From Acidobacteriota bacterium (GTDB taxonomy: Bacteria > Acidobacteriota > Terriglobia > UBA7540): DNA of 5,551 nucleotides. How positions within the stretch are numbered: position 1 is the stretch's first letter; each line of letters opens with the position of its first letter. The DNA is taken from assembly GCA_021780055.1 (NCBI GenBank), contig JAJXZM010000504.1:1-5551 (forward strand). The letters run 5' to 3'. Below are positions 1 to 5,006 of this stretch, piece by piece. The notes beneath the pieces are model-generated. The model saw only the letters and a program-made list of their open reading frames with translations, did not search any database and was not told where the DNA came from. Made by a program: the position numbers and the translations under genes.

Positions 1-329
1 GCTCGTTAATGCTTGATTCTTCGATAGCTACTTACCGGTCGCTGGTGGAATCCGAAGCTTATTCATTGCAGCTGCCGTGGTTTCTTTATGGGATTCTCCG
101 GCACTTTGATCTGCCGGACCTTGTTGGGACGCTGGCTCCCAGACCTTGCTGGTTGCTGAATTCGACCGACGCGCCAGGAGAGGCCTTGCCCGAATCAAAT
201 CTCACAGCTATTTTTCGCCACTCAATAGAAGCCTACAAGAGGAGCGGAGCAACCGAAGGACTGCGATTATCAGTCTGTCCAGACTATTTAAGGCAGAATA
301 TGCTTGACAAATGGCTTGAAAGTGCTTAG
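1..329 (+). CDS. alpha/beta hydrolase, acetyl-xylan-esterase-like, C-terminal fragment (5' end outside window)
   Basis: The reading frame is open to the left edge (Ser-Leu precede the Met at 9), so this is the last ~108 residues of a longer gene, not a 106-residue protein. The stretch ATYRSLVESEAY, then GILRHFDLPDLVGTLAPRPC and WLLNSTDAPGEALPES, matches what I remember of the C-terminal third of large alpha/beta hydrolases annotated as acetyl-xylan esterase or dienelactone-hydrolase-like. The APRP-W-L-L-N strand followed by a Thr-Asp is where the family's acidic catalytic residue normally sits (established family knowledge). The nucleophile elbow (GxSxG) would lie upstream and cannot be seen. 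No GHxF-type catalytic histidine is visible near the end; the last His is in IFRHS, which is either a family trait or a sign of altered chemistry. The substrate, likely an acylated carbohydrate or other ester, is inference. Stop TAG at 327-329. Confidence 0.6.
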   Translation, partial: SLMLDSSIATYRSLVESEAYSLQLPWFLYGILRHFDLPDLVGTLAPRPCWLLNSTDAPGEALPESNLTAIFRHSIEAYKRSGATEGLRLSVCPDYLRQNMLDKWLESA

Positions 330-347
330 GTTCCCGGACTTATCTGC

Positions 348-376
348 TTGACATCCTTGGAAGGCTCAAATAGGAT
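348..376 (+). promoter_or_regulatory. sigma-70-type promoter for the M23 peptidase gene
   Basis: A perfect -35 box TTGACA (348-353) and a -10-like TAGGAT (371-376, 4 of 6 to TATAAT) are separated by exactly 17 bp. Transcription would start near 383, giving a leader of roughly 93 nt before the ATG at 476. The site lies in the gap after the upstream stop at 329 and points into the M23 gene. This is consensus matching only. Confidence 0.6.
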
Positions 377-382
377 GTGTGT

Positions 383-475
383 TTCGTTTTACGAAGGAAC
401 TCGGGGGACTTCCTTCCAGCAAGGAATTGGAAGCTCGCACAATAGTCTACGAAAGGCAAACGGTGGCTGAAGCGT
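383..475 (+). other. Predicted 5' leader of the M23 gene with short overlapping inverted repeats
   Basis: This is the stretch between the predicted transcription start and the ATG. It contains TTCGT-TTT-ACGAA (383-395), AAGGAA (394-399) facing TTCCTT (410-415) across 10 nt, and TTCC (414-417) facing GGAA (423-426). The arms overlap, so the pairings would be mutually exclusive. The stems are short and I recognise no riboswitch class. GGTGG at 462-466, 9 nt before the start codon, is the likely but modest ribosome binding site. Confidence 0.3.
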
Positions 476-1351
476 ATGCATGAAAAGTTCTACACACTGC
501 TCATAACACCCGGCGCCCACGGTAGAGTCCGGAAGATCCAACTCCCGTTCTATGTGGTTCCCGTAATTCTTGGTCTGAGCCTAGTCGGAGTTGTGATGCT
601 TGCCGGACTGGCAACCAGTTATGCCCGGATGCTCGTCAAGGTATCGAACTACAACACCGTTCGAAGCGAACGCGAGGCACTAAAAGAACAGTTTCATACC
701 CTTGAGAATAAGGTTACCCGTACTAACGCAAAACTGAGTTCCCTCCAGACGCTTGCAGCTGAGGTGGCAGTCACGTATGGATTTGGGAACGGGCGCCGAC
801 AGGCCATTGCTCCAGACCTTCTGAACCTGGCCAGGCAGTCCGGCTCCGGCAGCGCCGCCGACTACGACGACACACTTTCTGCGATGAGGACAGTGAGTTT
901 TGACGGCGTGAGCGGCCGACTGGGAGCGACAGCGTTTCCAGGCATGATTGACGATCCCAAGGCCATACCGTCCATCTGGCCCGTGCATGGAAGGGTTACA
1001 GCGGGATTCGGACAGCGCATGGATCCGTTCAGCGGAGAGCAGGCCTTTCATCCAGGTGTTGACATTGCCGACTCGATCGGAACCGATGTCGTTGCCACAG
1101 GCGATGGCATGGTGATTGAAGCCGAACCTGACGCTGGCTACGGCCGAAGCATTCTGATCGACCACGGTGACGGAATCACAACCCGCTACGCCCACCTCAG
1201 CCGGATCTTTGTCGTGGTAGGAGAACAGGTCAAGCAAGGCGAGATTATCGGCGCTATTGGAATGAGCGGTCGAACCACCGGCCCACACCTCCATTATGAA
1301 GTTCGAATCCATGGAACTCCTGTGAACCCGGGGCGTTTCCTGCACGGATAA
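476..1351 (+). CDS. Membrane-anchored M23 family (LytM-type) metallopeptidase
   Basis: A 291-residue protein predicted to act on peptidoglycan cross-bridges or to regulate other hydrolases from the inner-membrane surface. The N-terminus is a short basic cytoplasmic stretch (1-22, FYTLLITPGAHGRVRK). One transmembrane segment follows (about 25-48) and there is no cleavable signal peptide. Residues about 58-95 form a probable coiled coil (SEREALKEQFHTLENKV), and about 100-165 is a low-complexity linker. The C-terminal peptidase domain (168-288) carries the M23 zinc ligands: HPGVD (His192, Asp196) and the second His of HLHYEV (His273). His240 (RYAHLS) and His271 are the other conserved active-site histidines. 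All are present, so this should be an active enzyme, unlike degenerate NlpD/EnvC-type activators (family knowledge). The ATG at 476 is chosen because the TM segment follows at the usual distance and GGTGG lies 9 nt upstream. It has its own promoter at 348-376. The precise substrate is not deducible. Confidence 0.93.
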   Translation: MHEKFYTLLITPGAHGRVRKIQLPFYVVPVILGLSLVGVVMLAGLATSYARMLVKVSNYNTVRSEREALKEQFHTLENKVTRTNAKLSSLQTLAAEVAVTYGFGNGRRQAIAPDLLNLARQSGSGSAADYDDTLSAMRTVSFDGVSGRLGATAFPGMIDDPKAIPSIWPVHGRVTAGFGQRMDPFSGEQAFHPGVDIADSIGTDVVATGDGMVIEAEPDAGYGRSILIDHGDGITTRYAHLSRIFVVVGEQVKQGEIIGAIGMSGRTTGPHLHYEVRIHGTPVNPGRFLHG

Positions 1352-1395
1352 AGACGCTGCTTTCTGAAGATTGGACGCCCCGTACCTTACAACCT

Positions 1396-1413
1396 GCCGA
1401 TGGTCTCATCGGC
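1396..1413 (+). terminator. Perfect 7 bp hairpin downstream of the M23 gene (possible terminator or pause site)
   Basis: GCCGATG (1396-1402) and CATCGGC (1407-1413) are exact reverse complements around the 4 nt loop GTCT, 44 nt past the M23 stop. No T-tract follows (next bases TGAAGAGATG), so it does not meet the usual intrinsic-terminator pattern. A pause, 3'-end-stabilising or Rho-assisted role is possible. Confidence 0.35.
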
Positions 1414-1513
1414 TGAAGAGATGTTGTGTCCGTGAAGGATCAAACCTTCCATTCGACCTTCACAATCGAGTTGCCAACCACAAAAACAGTTTGCCTCGCT
1501 CGTGCTATTCTGA

Positions 1514-1549
1514 GAAAATTTTCGGATTCTTGAGGGATTTTTCCGAAAA
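1514..1549. repeat. Inverted repeat TTTTCGGA-N15-TCCGAAAA with overlapping palindrome GAAAATTTTC
   Basis: The 8 bp arms TTTTCGGA (1519-1526) and TCCGAAAA (1542-1549) are perfect reverse complements, separated by 15 bp. The left arm overlaps the 10 bp perfect palindrome GAAAATTTTC (1514-1523). The right arm ends 5 bp before the -35 box at 1555. Arms spaced about 23 bp centre to centre (roughly two helical turns) next to a promoter suggest a site for a dimeric regulator. That role is inference. Confidence 0.45.
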
Positions 1550-1554
1550 CTAGA

Positions 1555-1584
1555 TTGACATAGGACCCCATTTTCGCCGATCAT
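1555..1584 (+). promoter_or_regulatory. sigma-70-type promoter for the MEDS gene (and perhaps the following dehydrogenase)
   Basis: A perfect -35 TTGACA (1555-1560) lies 18 bp before GATCAT (1579-1584, 4 of 6 to TATAAT). Transcription would begin near 1591, leaving a short leader that still contains the Shine-Dalgarno AAGGA (1593-1597). The -35 box is perfect, while the -10 assignment is weaker. Confidence 0.5.
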
Positions 1585-1605
1585 AAGTGGAAAAGGATAG
1601 TTCGA

Positions 1606-2130
1606 ATGGGCGCTGAATTACGACCTGAAACTTCAGCCAATTCGTGCCGCTTATTAGTAAGGAAGAAATCCGGGCCAAGAGAGATTATCCAGTTTGTCGT
1701 GGGCGGCATTGAAGTTGGTCAGCAAATTGTAGTCCTGGCAGGACCCGCGTGGCTCAACGAGCTGGCCCGCATACTGGGAGAGCACGGGCTGCGCCCCGAA
1801 ACCCTCATCCGCACCGGCCGGCTTGTTTTCCTGACCGCACCCGATTGCCTTTCGCGCTTTTCCAAGATGGATGACCCCTGCAAGCGTCCGGTCATCCGGC
1901 GCAATGGCACCATGGTGCGATGGGTTTCAGACTGGTCCTGGGCCTACCGAAACGGGGCGGACCCCGCAACCATGCTCCGCTACCAGCGCCGGATTCACGA
2001 TTGTGTTCACGCGCTTGCCGACATGTCGATTTGCACCGTCCATTGCGATGAAACGATGGAGCGCAGTTCCATGCTGGCCGTTTTGGCGCAGCACCGGCGT
2101 GCAACTCGCGTGGTCGACCGCACTGTTTAG
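1606..2130 (+). CDS. Stand-alone MEDS (DcmR-like sensory) domain protein
   Basis: A 174-residue cytoplasmic protein with no signal peptide or membrane segment. The pattern is a MEDS domain (methanogen/methylotroph DcmR sensory domain, a RecA/KaiC-like fold): FVVGGIEVGQQIVVLAGPAW (30-49), then a helix ELARILGEHGL (52-62), the strand GRLVFLTAPDCLSRF (71-85), and a late segment ending in ICTVHCDE and AQHRRATRVV (142-170) that matches the family's usual end. The N-terminal His/Tyr-Glu portion usual before the first helix is diverged (CRLLVRKKSGPRE). There is no DNA-binding, kinase or other output domain. Six cysteines (14, 81, 92, 133, 143, 147), including a C-x3-C pair, are many for this length and could serve redox or metal sensing (inference). 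ATG 1606 is supported by AAGGA with an 8 nt gap. The gene lies 60 bp ahead of the dehydrogenase, so co-transcription is plausible. The ligand is unknown. Confidence 0.75.
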   Translation: MGAELRPETSANSCRLLVRKKSGPREIIQFVVGGIEVGQQIVVLAGPAWLNELARILGEHGLRPETLIRTGRLVFLTAPDCLSRFSKMDDPCKRPVIRRNGTMVRWVSDWSWAYRNGADPATMLRYQRRIHDCVHALADMSICTVHCDETMERSSMLAVLAQHRRATRVVDRTV

Positions 2131-2190
2131 ATTTCATTTCCACGATCAACGAATCAGACGCTCCAAAAAGCCGCTCACGGAGGGACAAAA

Positions 2191-3015
2191 ATGTCCAGGT
2201 GGCTGGAAGGCCGAATTGCAGTGGTGACCGGTGCAGCACGCGGAATCGGCCGAGCGACTGCGGAATTGTTTGCGCACGAAGGCGCTCGCGTCCTGATGAA
2301 CGATATGGACAAAGATCTGCTTGCCGAAGCGGTGGACCAGATTTGCAAGGGTGGCGGCGCCGCACACAGCTTTGCGGGCAGCGTCACCGCGCCCGGGTTT
2401 GCGGAAGACCTTCTCGAGACGTCGTTCGGCATCTATGGCATTCCCGACATCCTGGTGAATAACGCAGGCTTCACGTGGGACGGTACCCTCCACAAAATGA
2501 CCGATGAACAGTGGCAATCTGTTTTGGATGTCCACCTGACGGCGACGTTCAGGATTCTTCGTGTCCTCGGTGCAGCCATGCGCGAGGCGGCCAAGCAGGA
2601 GATCGAAGAGAGGGGCGCTGCCCGCGCCAGAAAAGTGGTCAACATCAGTTCCACCTCCGGCACGCGGGGTAATTTCGGCCAGGCCAATTACGCTGCGGCA
2701 AAGGCCGGCATCATAGGCCTCACCAAGACCCTGGCGCGCGAGTGGGGACCCGTAAACATCCAGGTGAACGCGGCGGCATTTGGATTGATTGAAACGCGCC
2801 TGACCGCACCAAAAGAAGAGGGCGAGAAGGTCAACCTGCAGCAAGCGGAAGTGACGCTCGGGATCCCCGCCAGAATGCGCGAGGCCGCCATCCATGCAAT
2901 CCCGATGGGCCGCCCCGGAACGCCGCAGGAAGCGGCAGGAGTGATTTTCTTTCTGGCATCGCCCCTATCGAATTATGTTTCCGGACAGGTAATTGAAGTG
3001 ACCGGCGGGTTATAG
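2191..3015 (+). CDS. Short-chain dehydrogenase/reductase (SDR), FabG-like 3-oxoacyl reductase / hydroxyacyl-CoA dehydrogenase type
   Basis: A 274-residue classical SDR that should interconvert a keto and a hydroxy group using a nicotinamide cofactor in the cytoplasm. The cofactor motif TGAARGIG is at 13-20. An acidic residue ends beta-strand 2 (LMNDMD, Asp38), which in this family favours NAD(H) over NADP(H). NNAG is at 90-93. The catalytic Ser154 (NISSTSG), Tyr167 and Lys171 (YAAAK) have the normal 13- and 4-residue spacing. The helix-4 Asn of the FabG tetrad is replaced by His115 (LDVHLTATF), as I recall in hydroxyacyl-CoA dehydrogenases of multifunctional enzyme type 2. An extra segment (about 205-235) precedes GRPGTPQEAAG, and the protein ends in the typical VTGGL. 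Length is slightly above FabG's usual ~245. The strong ribosome binding site GGAGGG (2179-2184) lies 6 nt before the ATG. A role in fatty-acyl or secondary-alcohol metabolism is inference, since no other fatty-acid gene is nearby. Confidence 0.9.
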   Translation: MSRWLEGRIAVVTGAARGIGRATAELFAHEGARVLMNDMDKDLLAEAVDQICKGGGAAHSFAGSVTAPGFAEDLLETSFGIYGIPDILVNNAGFTWDGTLHKMTDEQWQSVLDVHLTATFRILRVLGAAMREAAKQEIEERGAARARKVVNISSTSGTRGNFGQANYAAAKAGIIGLTKTLAREWGPVNIQVNAAAFGLIETRLTAPKEEGEKVNLQQAEVTLGIPARMREAAIHAIPMGRPGTPQEAAGVIFFLASPLSNYVSGQVIEVTGGL

Positions 3016-3065
3016 AGGCACACCTGCTTGCAGCTCAGTCCTCCCTGTGGCGCAGCACATTCCTG
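3016..3065. other. Short convergent intergenic gap
   Basis: These 50 bp separate the 3' ends of the plus-strand dehydrogenase and the minus-strand metalloprotease. Only very short self-complementary pieces occur (CTGC-TT-GCAG, TGTG/CACA) and there is no T-tract on either strand. I therefore call no terminator, although one is expected between convergent units. Confidence 0.4.
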
Positions 3066-4157
3066 TCAGTGGTAACGTCCGGTATAGTTAGTGGGATTTT
3101 GAAGGACGTTTGTGCACGTCGAATCCGCGAAACCGCAATCCCATCCTGAAAAATTATCGATGCTCAGCACGCCGGTGTTCGAATCGGGGGCCAGTGGCAG
3201 AGCCAGAACGTAGTAATACCCCGGAGGAACTCCAACCAGCGAATAGCTTCCGTCCGGGTACGTCAGGCCGTCGACAACTGCGTTGCCGGTGTTGGCATCC
3301 ATCGCCACCACATGCGCGCCAAAGACACCCGAACCGCTCACGGACACCTGGCCGGAAATGGTTCCTGTCGCAGTGCTGAAATTTGCAGAAGGATACATGA
3401 AAGAGATGCCAACGGCGTCATCCGTTGACAATACCGTTTGCTGGCCGGCGGCGGTCGAATCTCCATAAGGAAACATGACGGCGTGCGCGATCCCGCTGTG
3501 GTCGAGCCCCAGCATGTGCCCCTCTTCGTGCGTGGCCACCGACTGCAGGCTGAAAGTGCCGGAGGGAGGCGTGAGCGATATTGAGAAGGTGATGCTGGGA
3601 TTGAATTCCATATCCGCATCTCCAATGCAATCGTCAAAGTTGCATATCTTTGAGCTCCCGTCGCTGCACTGGTACGTGAAAGAACCGGTAGACCCTGAAG
3701 GCCGCGTGACCGTAGCGACCTGCGTAAAAGCGATGGTGCCGGTTGAAAAATCGCTACTGTTGGTATCAGAGAACCCAATCACATTCTGGCAATCGTTATA
3801 AACAGGGGCCGTCAGCGTGGATGTCCCTGCATACTGCTCAGACGCGGTGGTAAGGCTCTGCCCTGCCACCGTGGCGCTGCTCCAGGTGGTGAACCCCGCC
3901 GTCAGAGAGTTTTGGATACAGGTCGCCAGCGAACCGCTGCAGCCCGTCACGTTGTTGTTGGGAGTGTCAGGATTCAGCAGCCAGGCCAGCGGCATGGAAT
4001 TCCATTGGGCCACCACCGGGATCGGCGAGGTCAATGTGCCCAGGTTGTCCTGGAACGGGTTGTAGCCAAACGTCAGGACGGCTGAAAACATAACGGCCAA
4101 AGCTGCAACGCCTGCCGCAAGCTGTGTTTTTCGACCTGCACGTCGTTTCGTCCTCAT
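3066..4157 (-). CDS. Secreted matrixin-like (M10-type metzincin) zinc metalloprotease with carboxypeptidase-regulatory-like C-terminal domain
   Basis: A 363-residue exported endopeptidase, numbered here from the ATG at 4157. Residues 1-30 are a signal peptide: a basic n-region MRTKRRAGRK, then a hydrophobic core to about 30; the cleavage site is uncertain. The catalytic domain spans about 45-255. HEEGHMLGLDHS gives the metzincin zinc site HExxHxxGxxH (His210, Glu211, His214, His220), and AVMFPY supplies the Met-turn (Met228). Residues about 263-322 (TISGQVSVSGSGVFGAHVVA, then PDGSYSLVGVPPGYYYV) form a beta-sandwich of the CarboxypepD_reg type. Eight cysteines could make four disulfides in the exported protein. 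I see no clear cysteine-switch propeptide. A GTG at 4166 would add three residues and overlap the upstream stop by 4 nt. I prefer the ATG because AGGTGAGGG (4168-4160) is well placed for it and would lie over the GTG itself. It is the last gene of the minus-strand operon. The substrate is unknown. Confidence 0.88.
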   Translation of the reverse strand: MRTKRRAGRKTQLAAGVAALAVMFSAVLTFGYNPFQDNLGTLTSPIPVVAQWNSMPLAWLLNPDTPNNNVTGCSGSLATCIQNSLTAGFTTWSSATVAGQSLTTASEQYAGTSTLTAPVYNDCQNVIGFSDTNSSDFSTGTIAFTQVATVTRPSGSTGSFTYQCSDGSSKICNFDDCIGDADMEFNPSITFSISLTPPSGTFSLQSVATHEEGHMLGLDHSGIAHAVMFPYGDSTAAGQQTVLSTDDAVGISFMYPSANFSTATGTISGQVSVSGSGVFGAHVVAMDANTGNAVVDGLTYPDGSYSLVGVPPGYYYVLALPLAPDSNTGVLSIDNFSGWDCGFADSTCTNVLQNPTNYTGRYH

Positions 4158-4159
4158 TG

Positions 4160-4168
4160 CCCTCACCT
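4160..4168 (-). promoter_or_regulatory. Ribosome binding site embedded in the end of the upstream gene; decides the metalloprotease start
   Basis: On the minus strand AGGTGAGGG runs from 4168 to 4160 and contains the TGA stop of the upstream gene (4165-4163). Its AGGTGA core lies 5 nt before the ATG at 4157. Because the Shine-Dalgarno sequence includes the upstream stop codon, ribosomes terminating there sit directly on the next initiation region, so translational coupling is likely. Confidence 0.6.
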
Positions 4169-4996
4169 CGTTTGAAAGGTCATGGCCTGGCCTTTCAGGC
4201 CCTCAACCGCTGAAATCTGGCTGGTGGCGGAAAGATGCGCCTGGGTGCCGCGTATGGAAACAGAATTCCAGTAAATCTTCCAGTTCGCTCCCTCGCGCTG
4301 CGCGTTGCCCACCACCTGGCTGCCCGCTGGAATCACCACGGCTTTGCTGGGAAACAGGTCGGACGTTGTCCGCGCCACCACTACCGCCTGCCCCGCGCCC
4401 TGGAACTCCGTCGAAATAATCACAACCGGAACCATCGCTCCAGCCGGAATAACGATCGGCGCCGCAACCACGTCCGAGATACTTAGCTGGAATTCCCCAA
4501 GCGAAGGCGACTGAGCGAGCGTGGCGGACTGCGTTCCCGTGCTGAGCTCACCGAGGGGTAGAACAACGCGAAGCTGTGCGGCATTTCTTCCCCTGTACAC
4601 GCGGAAAGCGCCCTGCATCATGCCCACCATGTGGAAAGTCGCACTGCTGCCGGCCACCGGCTCCAGGAAGAGAATGTATTGCTCCTGAGGCCGCAAATAA
4701 GCCGTTCCGGGGACGTGAACATGAAAGTTGCCAACAGTCCCGCCCGGCTGCTCGATGATGAGTGTGGAAGGCGGTTGCCCTTTCAGCGTCTTCTCAATCT
4801 GCACGGTCGAGTAGGTCATGATGCGGGTGCGGCTGGGGTTCACCCGTGAGGACTGCGCCACCACCTGCCCCTGCACAATGGTGCTGGATGCCTGCGCAAG
4901 CTGGCTCAGGCTCATCCGCACAAGCGTGGTTGCGTCGGCCCGCGGCGACAACCAGAGTCCCAATACGGCGGCAAGGAAAATCGGGCGAATCTTCAT
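4163..4996 (-). CDS. Secreted protein of unknown function with a VirB10/TrbI-like C-terminal segment
   Basis: A 277-residue protein I cannot assign to a characterised family. Residues 1-22 are a clear signal peptide (MKIRPIFLAAVLGLWLSPRA, with cleavage likely after ADA). The first mature domain (23-150) begins TTLVRMSLSQLAQASSTIVQ and contains PGGTVGNFHVHVPG and QYILFLEP, then MVGMMQGAFRVYRG. It looks all-beta after a short helix and has no catalytic motif that I can see. Residues about 182-270 follow the order seen at the start of the VirB10/TrbI C-terminal domain: IPAGAMVPVVI, AGQAVVVARTTSDLF, VVIPAGSQVVG, WKIYWNSVSI, EGLKGQ. The second half of that domain, including the pore-forming helices, is absent. 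There are no cysteines. It starts 10 nt after the upstream stop, with only a weak Shine-Dalgarno sequence (GAGTGAAAG), and its stop touches the metalloprotease ribosome binding site. A partner, inhibitor or envelope scaffold for the protease is possible but unproven. Confidence 0.75.
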   Translation of the reverse strand: MKIRPIFLAAVLGLWLSPRADATTLVRMSLSQLAQASSTIVQGQVVAQSSRVNPSRTRIMTYSTVQIEKTLKGQPPSTLIIEQPGGTVGNFHVHVPGTAYLRPQEQYILFLEPVAGSSATFHMVGMMQGAFRVYRGRNAAQLRVVLPLGELSTGTQSATLAQSPSLGEFQLSISDVVAAPIVIPAGAMVPVVIISTEFQGAGQAVVVARTTSDLFPSKAVVIPAGSQVVGNAQREGANWKIYWNSVSIRGTQAHLSATSQISAVEGLKGQAMTFQTR

Positions 4997-5006
4997 AGGC
5001 TTTCAC

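Larger units (their letters stand above)
1352..1605 (+). other. Intergenic region between the M23 and MEDS genes
   Basis: I find no convincing gene here. The only open frame (1371-1553) encodes a composition-odd, Cys/Arg-rich peptide with no recognisable motif and no ribosome binding site. The region holds a hairpin at 1396-1413, an AT-rich palindromic stretch at 1514-1549 and a promoter at 1555-1584, each listed separately. The AT-rich right end contrasts with the GC-rich genes on both sides, as expected of a regulatory region. Confidence 0.55.

Noticed and set aside
680..1345. A 221-codon open frame antisense to the M23 gene
   Set aside because: It lies wholly opposite a gene with intact zinc motifs, its translation has no recognisable domain, and I see no ribosome binding site or partner. 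It is a by-product of the sense codon pattern.
1371..1553. A possible 60-residue protein in the M23-MEDS gap
   Set aside because: There is no Shine-Dalgarno sequence and the composition is unlike neighbouring proteins. The frame runs through the hairpin and the palindromic regulatory stretch.
1871..2227. A plus-strand frame overlapping the MEDS and SDR starts
   Set aside because: It is out of frame with two well-supported genes and its translation is low in recognisable structure.
2146..2895. A 249-codon open frame antisense to the SDR gene
   Set aside because: It is a shadow of a gene with complete SDR motifs, with no independent coding evidence.
3016..3065. A bidirectional terminator between the convergent genes
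   Set aside because: Only 4 bp complementarities with unsuitable loops, and no T-tract on either strand.
3066..3100. Truncation of the metalloprotease C-terminus by a frameshift
   Set aside because: The end NPTNYTGRYH follows a complete regulatory-like domain. The codons after the stop show no continuation of a recognisable domain, so a natural end is simpler.
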